DNA of 64,000 bases. Origin: Chryseobacterium indologenes (GTDB taxonomy: Bacteria; Bacteroidota; Bacteroidia; Flavobacteriales; Weeksellaceae). How positions within the stretch are numbered: position 1 is the stretch's first letter; each line of letters opens with the position of its first letter. The translations under genes and the position numbers were made by a program. Under the pieces are notes generated by a model. It saw only the letters and a list, made by a program, of their open reading frames with translations. It was not told the DNA's origin and searched no databases. This document shows positions 46,575 to 54,644 of this stretch, piece by piece. Location: the NCBI GenBank assembly GCA_001013295.1, contig LAZY01000029.1:1-64000 (forward strand), written 5' to 3'.

Positions 46575-46958
46575 CTAAACGTTCACAGATTTTCCCTTTT
46601 CTTTACTCAAAATACTGCAATGCTCAGACTGTAGCCCCTTCACCTGATATTTTGCCTCCCATTCTTCCAGCAGATATAAAATAGGCAACAAAGCCAGCCC
46701 CTTTTCTGTCAGAGAATATTCTACCCTTGGCGGAAGTTCCTTAAACTCCTCACGGATCACCAATCCATCCGTTTCCATCTCTCTCAGCTGATCGGTAAGA
46801 ACCTTTCTGGAAATAACATTTATACGCACGGCAAGCTCTCCGAAACGAAGCTTACGGTCTTTGATCACCAATACAATGATGGGCTTCCATTTGCTTCCCA
46901 ATGCGGCCATAGCCTTGCCCAGAGGGCAGCTGTACTGCATCAATTCATTCTTTTTCAT
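46575..46958 (-). CDS. HxlR family transcriptional regulator
   Basis: A 127-residue winged-helix regulator with the HxlR opening CPLGKAMAALGSKWKPIIVL and the turn LTDQLREMETDGLV. The N-terminal Cys (C10) is conserved and can sense electrophiles or oxidation. It is divergent from an Old Yellow Enzyme gene, a common pairing. The 124-bp gap is full of GTTAC repeats (46963-47058), which are probably its operators. Confidence 0.94.
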   Translation of the reverse strand: MKKNELMQYSCPLGKAMAALGSKWKPIIVLVIKDRKLRFGELAVRINVISRKVLTDQLREMETDGLVIREEFKELPPRVEYSLTEKGLALLPILYLLEEWEAKYQVKGLQSEHCSILSKEKGKSVNV

Positions 46959-46962
46959 AGGA

Positions 46963-47058
46963 GTTACTTTTATGTTACTAATGTAAGTTACTGCGAAGTT
47001 ACCACTATTTTTTTAATAAAAGATACAAAAACAAACTATTATTAGTTACTTTGTGTAA
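46963..47058. promoter_or_regulatory. Phased GTTAC repeats, candidate HxlR operators
   Basis: GTTAC occurs at 46963, 46974, 46987 and 46998 (steps 11, 13 and 11 bp, one helical turn). A palindrome GTTAC-TTTGT-GTAAC follows at 47045-47058 (inner spacer overlapping). The minus-strand -7 box TAACTTCG (46994-47001) and the plus-strand box TTACTTTG (47046-47053) both overlap these repeats, so one repressor could close both promoters. Confidence 0.6.
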
Positions 47059-47082
47059 CAATTATAAAACATAATTTTAAAT

Positions 47083-48144
47083 ATGGACACATCATCATTA
47101 TTTAAACCGTTCCAATATAAAAATCTACAGCTTAAAAATAGAATCGTAATGGCTCCCATGACCAGAGCACAATCTGATAATGGAGTTCCTACACAGAGCA
47201 TTGCAGACTACTACGGAAGAAGAGCTGCTTCAGAAGTAGGATTGATCCTTTCAGAAGGAACTGTCATCAACAGACCAGGTTCAAAAAACCTGCCGAATAT
47301 CCCTGATTTCTACGGAAATGAAGCTCTGAACGGCTGGAAAAACGTAATCGATACCGTACATCAGAACGGAGGGAAAATGGGACCTCAGATCTGGCATGTA
47401 GGAGATACCAGAATGTCGGAAGAATATCCGTTGGTAGCAATGGAAAAGGCTTCCACAATGACAATTGAAGATATTCAGGATACGATTGCCCAGTTTGCAG
47501 CTTCTGCCAAAGCAGCAAAAGACCTTGGCTTTGACTGCCTTGAAATCCACGGAGCTCACGGTTACCTTATCGATCAGTTTTTCTGGGAAGTAACCAATAC
47601 CAGAACCGATGAATATGGCGGTAAAACGTTGAAAGAAAGAAGCAGGTTTGCAGTAGACGTTGTAAAAGCGATCAGAGCAGCAGTAGGAGAGGATTTTACC
47701 ATTATCATTCGTCTTTCACAATGGAAGCAGCAGGATTATAAAACTCAACTGGCGCTTACTCCAAATGAAATGGAAGACTGGTTATTACCTTTGAAAGAAG
47801 CCGGAGTTGATATTTTCCACTGTTCACAACGCCGTTTCTGGGAACCTGAATTTGAAGGTTCTGATCTGAATTTTGCCGGGTGGGCGAAAAAAATTACCGG
47901 GCAGCCAACCATTACAGTAGGATCTGTAGGTTTAAACGGAGATTTCCTTAATGCCTTTGCAGGACAGGGAACAGAAAAAACAGATCTTACAGAACTGATC
48001 AGAAGACTGGATAATCAGGAATTTGATCTTGTAGCGGTTGGACGTGCTATTTTGCAGGATTACCAATGGGTACAGAAGATTAAAAACGGAAATACCGAAG
48101 AGATTCTGGACTTTAACGCAGAAAGTATGGGCGTATTATTTTAA
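47083..48144 (+). CDS. Old Yellow Enzyme family alkene reductase
   Basis: A 353-residue FMN-dependent barrel enzyme. Family landmarks are NRIVMAPMTRAQS at about 20-32, GPQIWHVGDTRM, IHGAHGYLIDQFFW with the active-site His, and TVGSVG and AVGRAILQD for FMN binding. It reduces activated C=C bonds of electrophiles such as quinones, enals or nitro compounds, using NAD(P)H. It pairs with a divergent HxlR regulator, as in known electrophile-induced systems. A terminator lies at 48294. Confidence 0.94.
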   Translation: MDTSSLFKPFQYKNLQLKNRIVMAPMTRAQSDNGVPTQSIADYYGRRAASEVGLILSEGTVINRPGSKNLPNIPDFYGNEALNGWKNVIDTVHQNGGKMGPQIWHVGDTRMSEEYPLVAMEKASTMTIEDIQDTIAQFAASAKAAKDLGFDCLEIHGAHGYLIDQFFWEVTNTRTDEYGGKTLKERSRFAVDVVKAIRAAVGEDFTIIIRLSQWKQQDYKTQLALTPNEMEDWLLPLKEAGVDIFHCSQRRFWEPEFEGSDLNFAGWAKKITGQPTITVGSVGLNGDFLNAFAGQGTEKTDLTELIRRLDNQEFDLVAVGRAILQDYQWVQKIKNGNTEEILDFNAESMGVLF

Positions 48145-48293
48145 TAGGGATCGTGAATCATTAATGAAACTTCGTTGTCAATTTTTTTAACAGCATATTT
48201 TACTCATTAACGGAGCAGAATTAGCCATTCACTATTTCTATTAATCATGATAATTCACTTTATTTTATATTTAATTTTCACCTATTTATTAAG

Positions 48294-48328
48294 AACCCCG
48301 CTTTCAGAAATTCTGAAAGCGGGGTTTT
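48294..48328. terminator. Bidirectional terminator (twin A)
   Basis: A near-perfect 16-bp palindrome, AACCCCGCTTTCAGAA and its complement, is followed by TTTT on the plus strand and TTCTT on the minus strand. It closes the Old Yellow Enzyme gene and the bacteriocin-like gene. Confidence 0.85.
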
Positions 48329-48334
48329 ATTATT

Positions 48335-48499
48335 TTATTGAATTCTGCATCCAAGAGTTTCTGGCTCACAAGACCAATAAGCAGGGATGCCAGGTTTAGC
48401 CGCATGACGACATGGGATCTCTCCTTCCGGGCAGATAGGTGCTCCGCCGCCGTGAATTTTTTTTAGTTCTGACTTTACTAATTTTTTTAGATTTTTCAT
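48335..48499 (-). CDS. Double-glycine-leader bacteriocin-like peptide
   Basis: A 54-residue precursor. The leader MKNLKKLVKSELKKIHGG fits the double-glycine type cut by C39 peptidases of ABC exporters. The core after GG (about 36 residues) has four Cys in GAPICPEGEIPC and SCEPETLGC, so two disulfides are possible. Flavobacteriia have many such genes annotated as bacteriocin-like, without an assigned role. No exporter or immunity gene is next to it. A -7 box TAGATTTG stands upstream on the minus strand. It is boxed by twin terminators at 48294 and 48604. Confidence 0.7.
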   Translation of the reverse strand: MKNLKKLVKSELKKIHGGGAPICPEGEIPCRHAAKPGIPAYWSCEPETLGCRIQ

Positions 48500-48603
48500 A
48501 TTTGATATTTTTTGATTACAAACAAATCTAGTATTTTTTTATAAATAATGTAATACTTTGATAGAAATATGAAGTATTTGTTCTATAGGTTCTTCATAAA
48601 AAT

Positions 48604-48637
48604 AACCCCGCTCCCGGAATTTCCGGGAGCGGGGTTT
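48604..48637. terminator. Bidirectional terminator (twin B)
   Basis: A 16-bp palindrome AACCCCGCTCCCGGAA and its complement, with a T-rich flank on the minus strand, ends the C1 peptidase gene. It shares its AACCCCGCT arms with the terminator at 48294. Confidence 0.8.
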
Positions 48638-48689
48638 AACAGATTTAAATATCTAAACTGCCCTATTAAAAAAGCAGAAATGATTTTTT

Positions 48690-49892
48690 TTACAAACCAA
48701 TATTTTTAGTTGGCTTAAGCTGTTTCAAAATGTTTTTAGGAATAGCATTTTTGTGTACCAAAATAGCTGTTGATTTATATTCAACATAAGGTCTGGTTAC
48801 ATAAAGATACCCTGCAAAGTCATTCGTTACTCCCCATGAGTTTTTCACCATATAATATTCTTTACCAGTCTGATCTTTTGCTAAACCTACGATATGCATC
48901 CCATGGTCATCCGTTGTAGAAAGGTTGTTAAGCCCTTTCTGACGCATATCTTCCGTAATGGTTTTATCTTTTTTAGGCTCTGTGAACAAAGTCTGCTTAT
49001 TATCTGCGTTGATCTGGTCCAGATCCATATCCGGAACATAGGCTACCCCATTTTTGTAAGAGAAATAAGGCTCAGAAACGTCAGTTGCCCAACCTACAGA
49101 ATATCCCTTAGTCACAGCATTGTCAATAATTGCCGTAAGATCTTTCATCGGAACATTCCAGTCAGAATCGTGGCTCCAGTTATCAGGAATCGGAACTACG
49201 AATTTCTGATAGTATGGATAATCTTTGTAAGAAGACAATTCCACGTAATCTTCAGGATTGATTCCTACCACTTCTTTGGCAAAAGTTTTTGGAGTGTAGT
49301 TTTTCCCTTCATAAGTAAAGTTGGCAGGTACTTTTCCTAAATATTCATCAAGAATCGCATCTACAGAATCCATCCAGTTGTCGGTAAGTTTTCCTTTTGA
49401 TGAAACTTGAACAAGGCTGTCAAGAACCGGCTTTAGCTTCCCTTGCATTTCTTTGAAATTGTTGGTAGTCTGGCCTGCCTTTAATCCTGTATAAACGTCC
49501 TGAGGAACTGCACCGTATTTTTTATACATGTTGATTACATCATGAAGTTCACCTCCATCGCCCCAACTGATCGCTCCGTTATTCAATACATATAACTTAG
49601 CTTTATCATGATAAGAATTTCTTGCCGTAAAAATTTCACCAAGATCTACAGGTTTTTTGCCCATTCTCTGCATTTCAGATTCAAGGAAAGAATTTCCGGA
49701 GTAGCTCCAGCAGGTTCCTGATGAACCCTGGTTCTTTACAGAAGTTGCGCCAACGTCTTTCAACGTGGTGAACTGAAAATTAGCATTTTGTGAGTGGTTG
49801 TTTTTTAACTTGTTGATTAAGTCATCTTGGGCAAACATCATACTTCCTGCAGACAAAACAAAAAGTAATGATGCCATTTTCGCATTTTTCAT
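48690..49892 (-). CDS. Secreted C1 family cysteine peptidase
   Basis: A 400-residue papain-fold peptidase with a signal peptide (MKNAKMASLLFVLSAGSMMFAQ). Active site: Gln in VKNQGSSGT, nucleophile C61 in TCWSYSGNS, His in DDHGMHIVGLA, and Asn in VKNSWG. The layout is that of bleomycin-hydrolase / aminopeptidase C-like C1 peptidases in Bacteroidota. There is no evident propeptide. It acts in the periplasm or outside the cell. Confidence 0.92.
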   Translation of the reverse strand: MKNAKMASLLFVLSAGSMMFAQDDLINKLKNNHSQNANFQFTTLKDVGATSVKNQGSSGTCWSYSGNSFLESEMQRMGKKPVDLGEIFTARNSYHDKAKLYVLNNGAISWGDGGELHDVINMYKKYGAVPQDVYTGLKAGQTTNNFKEMQGKLKPVLDSLVQVSSKGKLTDNWMDSVDAILDEYLGKVPANFTYEGKNYTPKTFAKEVVGINPEDYVELSSYKDYPYYQKFVVPIPDNWSHDSDWNVPMKDLTAIIDNAVTKGYSVGWATDVSEPYFSYKNGVAYVPDMDLDQINADNKQTLFTEPKKDKTITEDMRQKGLNNLSTTDDHGMHIVGLAKDQTGKEYYMVKNSWGVTNDFAGYLYVTRPYVEYKSTAILVHKNAIPKNILKQLKPTKNIGL

Positions 49893-49999
49893 TACTATAA
49901 AAAGATTATTTGTATTAATAGTCGTTCATAGTAGAGATTTGTTACAGGAGGAAAAGTTAAATTTGAATAGAAAGTTTTTTGTTGGAAGGGAAAGAAGTG

Positions 50000-50194
50000 A
50001 AGAAAGCTGAGAATGGTAAAGAAGGCTTAGAAAGCATATGAAAATAATGAGTATATGTTTAAAAACACATGTACAATAAAATAATAGTTTTGAAAAATAA
50101 TAAAATATTAAATTGATGAGCGAATGTTTAAAAACTCATACACAATAAAATAACAGCATATTCTCTTTGCTTTCTCAGCCTTCTAAGCTTTCTT
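50000..50194. repeat. Composite repeat: purine/pyrimidine inverted arms around 41-bp direct repeats
   Basis: The left arm AAGAAAGCTGAGAA (50000-50013) and AAGGCTTAGAAAGC (50022-50035) is matched, as the reverse complement, by 50169-50194 (24 of 26 positions, an 8-base insertion in the left arm). Between the arms, two imperfect 41-bp direct repeats (50047-50087 and 50116-50156) lie 69 bp apart. It fills most of the 378-bp gap before the sigma factor gene; I see no reading frame. Confidence 0.6.
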
Positions 50195-50270
50195 TGCCTT
50201 TTGCAAAAAAAAAAGATATTTCCAACCCCAACAAAAGTTTCCGCATCTATACTGATATAACCTCCTGACT

Positions 50271-50789
50271 ATGGAACGAGAATTATTATTAGAATGCCAA
50301 CGTAGCGACCGCAATGCGCAGCGGAAGGTCTACGAGAAAATGGCGGGTAGGCTCTACGCAGTCTGCAGACGCTATTTAAAAAGCGACGAGGATATTGAAG
50401 AAGTATTGGCCGATACGTTCTACAAAATTTTCACGAAAATAGGGCAGCTCCAGAATCCGGATACTTTTGAAGCCTGGGCCCGGAAAATCACAGTGAATGA
50501 GTGTCTTCAAAAATTAAGGACCCATAAAGCATTATTTATCTCACTGGAAGAAAACCAGATTGATACTTCGGAAAGCAGTACAGAAAGTCTTTCATTAGAA
50601 AAAGATATTCTGAATTTGCTAAACTTTCTTCCGGAAGGCTGCAGGGCTATTTTTAACCTTTTTGCCATTGAAGGCTATCCGCACAAGGAAATAGCAACGA
50701 TGCTTTCCATCAGTGAAGGAACGTCAAAATCCCAGCTCAATTTTGCGAGGAAGAAACTACAGGAACTTTTGCTGAATCAAAACATTTAA
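50271..50789 (+). CDS. ECF-type RNA polymerase sigma factor
   Basis: A 172-residue group IV sigma factor. Region 2 (about 15-80) includes YLKSDEDIEEVLADTFYKIFT and the promoter-melting part, and region 4 (about 110-165) includes FLPEGCRAIFNLFAIEGYPHKEIATMLSISEGTSKS. No region 3 or N-terminal extension. It directs transcription of an envelope-type regulon. The gene 12 bp downstream starts with an anti-sigma-like membrane anchor, so that protein is its probable partner. Confidence 0.94.
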   Translation: MERELLLECQRSDRNAQRKVYEKMAGRLYAVCRRYLKSDEDIEEVLADTFYKIFTKIGQLQNPDTFEAWARKITVNECLQKLRTHKALFISLEENQIDTSESSTESLSLEKDILNLLNFLPEGCRAIFNLFAIEGYPHKEIATMLSISEGTSKSQLNFARKKLQELLLNQNI

Positions 50790-50801
50790 ACTTTTACAAC
50801 A

Positions 50802-53246
50802 ATGGAAAATAATCATATAGATCAACAATTCAATGAAGCTTCCCGGCTTTCAGAAGAGCCAACGGTTTTTCCTGGTTTTGAAAAAGTGTGGGAAAAGGTT
50901 GAAGAGAAGCTGGATGCCAAAAAAGAGAAAAAGAAAATAATTCCGCTTTGGTTTCCTTATGGGATTGCCGCCAGTCTTATTATTGGTTTGGGCGCTTTCT
51001 ATTTTATCGATAAAAAAAATACTGATGCTCCTGTGAAGCCTGTAATCGCTGAAAATAAAACAGTTCAGAAACCTGTTTCCAAAACAGATATTGCAAAAAT
51101 AGACCAGATAACAAAAGAAAATATTCAGAAAGAGAAAAAGAATACTCAACCTGCCATAGAAAAACTGGCTGTGAATTCAATTTCGGTTCCAGATCCGGCT
51201 CCAGTTTCAGTTCCTGTTTTGATCCCTCCGGCAGTTTCATCTCCGGTAACAGCTGATGTTCCGCCACCACCGGTTCAAAAGCATTTGGAGACTTCTAGCG
51301 GTGTGACTGATATTAATGAAGTCGTAGTAACTGCCTATGGTATTAAAAGAAATACGGCATCCAGTGTAATGGCATCAAGCTCAACTGTAGTAAGTTCTGC
51401 AAATATTTCTTCTCCCCAAAATACAGTTGCGATTAATACTTTACAGGGAAGTGTTGCAGGTCTGCAAATAACAACATCAAATGGCAGACGCCAAAGACAA
51501 AATGAGATTAAAAACGTTTTTAATGATATAAATTCAGGGTATCTCAGCAATAATCAGATTATGATCAGGGGAGTAGCCTCTATCAGTCTTAAAAATGAAC
51601 CTTTATATGTCATCAATGGGAAAGTTGAAAAGGCTGATTATTTCAGAAGCTTAAACCCTGATAAAATTGGAAGTATGAATGTCCTGAAAGGAGCTTCTGC
51701 CACTGCATTATATGGAAGTAAAGCGGTAAACGGAGCAATTGTTGTAACAACCAAACATCTTTCCAGAAAAGAAAGAAAAAGAATGGAAAAGTTGCAGGAG
51801 GAGCTCAGCAGACAAAAACAAATTTCACCTGTATCTAATGAAGAAAGCTATGATGCTTTTGTGGAAAATCCGTTTGAGCTAACCCGTAATCAGCCTTTAT
51901 CTACTTTTTCTATCGATGTTGACAATGCTTCCTATTCCAATATCAGGAGGATGATCAATAATGGGGAAACTATTAATAAAAATGCTGTACGCGTGGAAGA
52001 AATGATCAATTATTTCAAATATAGTTATCCACAGCCCAAAAATGATGATCCGTTTTCCATCAATACGGAATATAATGAGGCTCCGTGGAATCCCAATCAT
52101 AAGCTGTTGAAAGTAGGTTTGCAAGGAAAGACTATTCCGACCAATCTTCTGCCTGCTTCAAATCTTGTTTTCCTTATCGATGTTTCAGGGTCAATGAATG
52201 AATCTAATAAACTGCCATTATTGAAATCTTCTTTTAAGGTTCTGCTGAATCAGCTCAGACCTAAAGATAAAGTAGGAATTGTAGTGTATGCCGGAAGTGC
52301 AGGAATGGTTCTGCCACCTACTTCAGCAAGCGAAAAAGATAAAATTATACAGGCATTGGATCGTCTTCAGGCGGGAGGCAGTACAGCAGGAGGAGCTGGA
52401 ATAGAGTTGGCTTATAAAATGGCCCAGGAAAATTTTGTGAAAGATGGAAATAACCGGGTTATTATTGCAACAGATGGTGACTTTAATGTAGGCGTATCTT
52501 CAGGACCAGATCTTCAGACCCTTATTGAAGAGAAAAGAAAATCCGGAGTTTTTCTGACCTGCCTGGGCTTTGGGATGGGTAATTATAAAGACAATACGCT
52601 GGAAACATTGGCTGATAAGGGAAATGGAAATTACGCTTATATTGATAACATGCAGGAAGCTAATAAATTTCTGGGAAAAGAATTTGCCGGGAATATGTAT
52701 GCAATTGCCAAAGATGTGAAAATCCAGATTGAGTTTAATCCGGAATATGTGAAATCTTACCGTTTAATAGGATATGAAAACAGGAAACTGAGAAATGAAG
52801 ATTTTGTCAATGATAAAATAGATGCCGGAGAATTAGGAAGCGGGCATACTGTCACCGCTTTATATGAAGTCATTCCTGCAGGAGTACAATCAGAATTTCT
52901 TCCGGCAGAGAATAATCTGAAATATACACAGAATAGCTCTTCTAAAGAATTCGGAGGTGAGCTGGCTACTATAAAATTCAGATATAAAAAACCTGATGGT
53001 GAAAAAAGCAGGGAGATCATTCAGACCATTAAAAATCTGAACAACAGAATGGTTTCAGCAAGCCCTGATTTTAAATTTGCTTCTTCAGTAGCATGGTTTG
53101 GCCTGACATTGAGAAATTCAAACCTGATTAAAAATAAAGATGTCAATAAAATTGAAGAACTTGCAAAAGATGGGAAAGGGAAGGATGAAGAAGGATACAG
53201 AGCAGAATTTATCAAACTGATAGAAACTTATAAAACCATCAAATAA
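50802..53246 (+). CDS. Anti-sigma-like anchor + TonB-plug + VWA domain protein
   Basis: An 814-residue multidomain protein. Residues 1-45 are soluble and charged, like the sigma-binding part of anti-sigma factors. A helix about 46-68 (IIPLWFPYGIAASLIIGLGA) crosses the inner membrane. A Pro-rich linker follows (about 118-165). Residues 170-320 form a SusC-like TonB plug (DINEVVVTAYGIKR, LQGSVAGLQITTSNG, MIRGVASISL). A VWA domain with intact MIDAS D460-x-S-x-S begins in FLIDVSGSMNES. The last third matches the YfbK-type C-terminal domain. No outer-membrane barrel is present. It is probably cotranscribed with the sigma factor. Confidence 0.85.
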   Translation: MENNHIDQQFNEASRLSEEPTVFPGFEKVWEKVEEKLDAKKEKKKIIPLWFPYGIAASLIIGLGAFYFIDKKNTDAPVKPVIAENKTVQKPVSKTDIAKIDQITKENIQKEKKNTQPAIEKLAVNSISVPDPAPVSVPVLIPPAVSSPVTADVPPPPVQKHLETSSGVTDINEVVVTAYGIKRNTASSVMASSSTVVSSANISSPQNTVAINTLQGSVAGLQITTSNGRRQRQNEIKNVFNDINSGYLSNNQIMIRGVASISLKNEPLYVINGKVEKADYFRSLNPDKIGSMNVLKGASATALYGSKAVNGAIVVTTKHLSRKERKRMEKLQEELSRQKQISPVSNEESYDAFVENPFELTRNQPLSTFSIDVDNASYSNIRRMINNGETINKNAVRVEEMINYFKYSYPQPKNDDPFSINTEYNEAPWNPNHKLLKVGLQGKTIPTNLLPASNLVFLIDVSGSMNESNKLPLLKSSFKVLLNQLRPKDKVGIVVYAGSAGMVLPPTSASEKDKIIQALDRLQAGGSTAGGAGIELAYKMAQENFVKDGNNRVIIATDGDFNVGVSSGPDLQTLIEEKRKSGVFLTCLGFGMGNYKDNTLETLADKGNGNYAYIDNMQEANKFLGKEFAGNMYAIAKDVKIQIEFNPEYVKSYRLIGYENRKLRNEDFVNDKIDAGELGSGHTVTALYEVIPAGVQSEFLPAENNLKYTQNSSSKEFGGELATIKFRYKKPDGEKSREIIQTIKNLNNRMVSASPDFKFASSVAWFGLTLRNSNLIKNKDVNKIEELAKDGKGKDEEGYRAEFIKLIETYKTIK

Positions 53247-53293
53247 GCTATAAAACAGGCATTCAGAAGGATGTCTGTTTTATTTAAAAATTA

Positions 53294-53337
53294 ATTTTCA
53301 AAAATTATTGAAAATTCGGAAAATATAATTACATTTG
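53294..53337 (+). promoter_or_regulatory. Promoter and palindromic operator of the gbsR-like gene
   Basis: TTG (53308-53310) and TACATTTG (53330-53337) are 19 bp apart, a full promoter. The perfect inverted repeat ATTTTCAA-AAATTA-TTGAAAAT (53294-53315) covers the -33 element. A near-copy lies at 54611-54630. Confidence 0.7.
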
Positions 53338-53364
53338 TATCAGAAACTTAAAAGGAATACAAAA

Positions 53365-53868
53365 ATGCAACTTTCAGAAGCAAAAGAAAAATATATTCAG
53401 ACTTGGGGAACCTTTGCCACGAACTGGGGAATCAACCGGACGATGGCACAGGTGCATGCATTGCTTTTGGCAAGTGGTAAGCCGCTTTCTACAGATGAGG
53501 TAATGGAGCAGCTGGAAATTTCAAGAGGAAATGCCAATATGAACCTCAGAGCCCTGATAGACTGGGGAATTGTAAAAAAAGAATTCATTAAAGGAGACCG
53601 AAAAGAATATTTTATAGCCGAGAAAGACGTTTGGTATCTTTTCAAACAGATTACCAAAGAGCGCAGAAAAAGAGAGATAGAGCCGGTCATTTCTTTCCTG
53701 GAAGAACTCAAGAATATTGATGATAAAGACTCTGAAGAAGCAAAAGAATTTATCAGACTGATGAATGACTTCAGCTCAGTTACCGGGAAGATCAATAATA
53801 TTATGGATCTGGCGATAAAAAGTGATGATCACTGGCTGGTAGGAAAGATCACCAATCTGTTGAAGTAA
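53365..53868 (+). CDS. GbsR/MarR-type transcriptional regulator
   Basis: A 167-residue regulator of the GbsR (YvaV/OpcR) type. It opens with YIQTWGTFATNWGINRTMAQVHALLL. The winged helix has the form STDEVMEQLEISRGNANMNLRALIDWG, typical of this branch. In Bacillus, GbsR-type proteins control osmoprotectant genes. Here the palindrome at 53294-53315, repeated before the gene at 54645, suggests control of itself and of the following membrane operon (inference). ATG 53365 is used; the frame to 53335 crosses the -7 box. Confidence 0.9.
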   Translation: MQLSEAKEKYIQTWGTFATNWGINRTMAQVHALLLASGKPLSTDEVMEQLEISRGNANMNLRALIDWGIVKKEFIKGDRKEYFIAEKDVWYLFKQITKERRKREIEPVISFLEELKNIDDKDSEEAKEFIRLMNDFSSVTGKINNIMDLAIKSDDHWLVGKITNLLK

Positions 53869-53879
53869 ATTCTTTTAAT

Positions 53880-54575
53880 ATGAGAAATCTTCTGTTACTA
53901 TTTCTTTTTGGATCAATGATCAGCTGTCAGAAAAACGGAAATGCGGTTTTTGATATTCATATACAAAATGCAGATCAGTTTGATAAAGCGTGGCATGATT
54001 TGTATACCATTGAAATCTATAAAAATGACAGGATTTTTAGAATATTAGAGCCAGAGGAACACGCTCTATCCTTAAAATCGCAGATAAAAATAGATAGCCT
54101 GGAGGATGGGAAATATGCATTTGTATACGAAAGTATCTTTGGGGATAAGATAAAAAAAGAAATAGAAGTTGATGGCTCTAAAGTTTACCGGGTCAATATT
54201 AATCCGGACACTTTGAACAGGAAAACTGAAAAGTCGGTTTTTGGTAATATAAAAAATGGAGCTGCGAAATTGGTTTATAAATCAAGCGGATGTTTCCATA
54301 AAGAGGAAGACTCTCTTGTTATTATCAACAAAGCGAATAATTATTTTATCCGGCAGCGAAATGGCAATATAAAGCCAATTGATAGAAAAATATGGTCTTA
54401 CTTCGTCAGAGCTGAAAACAGAATCAGGCATATTCCTGAAGATGGCGAATGTACAACGAAGGATATATACATTTTTTATGATAAAGGAAAGACTGATACC
54501 ATCAAAGATGGAACATGCTATATCTCAGTATGGATGACTCTTGAAAACTATCTTAAAAAGAATAAATTAGAATAA
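53880..54575 (+). CDS. Lipoprotein of unknown function
   Basis: A 231-residue lipoprotein (lipobox ending at C16, SMIS-C). It has the beta-rich form FDIHIQNADQFDKAWHDLYT and a Cys pair (in SSGCFHKEED and EDGECTTK), with a third Cys near the end (GTCYISVW). No family recognised. It follows the regulator by 11 bp in the same transcript, and a terminator follows directly. Confidence 0.75.
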   Translation: MRNLLLLFLFGSMISCQKNGNAVFDIHIQNADQFDKAWHDLYTIEIYKNDRIFRILEPEEHALSLKSQIKIDSLEDGKYAFVYESIFGDKIKKEIEVDGSKVYRVNINPDTLNRKTEKSVFGNIKNGAAKLVYKSSGCFHKEEDSLVIINKANNYFIRQRNGNIKPIDRKIWSYFVRAENRIRHIPEDGECTTKDIYIFYDKGKTDTIKDGTCYISVWMTLENYLKKNKLE

Positions 54576-54578
54576 ATC

Positions 54579-54597
54579 AGGATGAAAATCCTTTTTT
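54579..54597 (+). terminator. Short intrinsic terminator
   Basis: AGGAT-GAAA-ATCCT is followed by six T. It separates the regulator-lipoprotein pair from the membrane operon. Confidence 0.6.
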
Positions 54598-54610
54598 ATT
54601 TCAAATAAAC

Positions 54611-54630
54611 TTTCATAAATTATTGAAAAT
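54611..54630 (+). promoter_or_regulatory. Second palindromic operator, copy of that at 53294
   Basis: TTTCA-TAAATTA-TTGAAA resembles the gbsR-like operator over about 18 positions (both share TTTCAnAAATTATTGAAAAT). It lies just before the first gene of the membrane operon at 54645. Confidence 0.55.
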
Positions 54631-54644
54631 ATAATATATTTAAA

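Noticed and set aside
48601..48640. Insertion-sequence ends made by the twin palindromes 48294 and 48604
   Set aside because: Both are better explained as terminators: each is itself a complete palindrome with T runs and lies at a gene end. They are not inverted copies bounding a transposase.
50047..50156. CRISPR array
   Set aside because: Only two imperfect 41-bp repeats with a 28-bp AT-rich spacer and no cas genes nearby. It is a decayed direct repeat.
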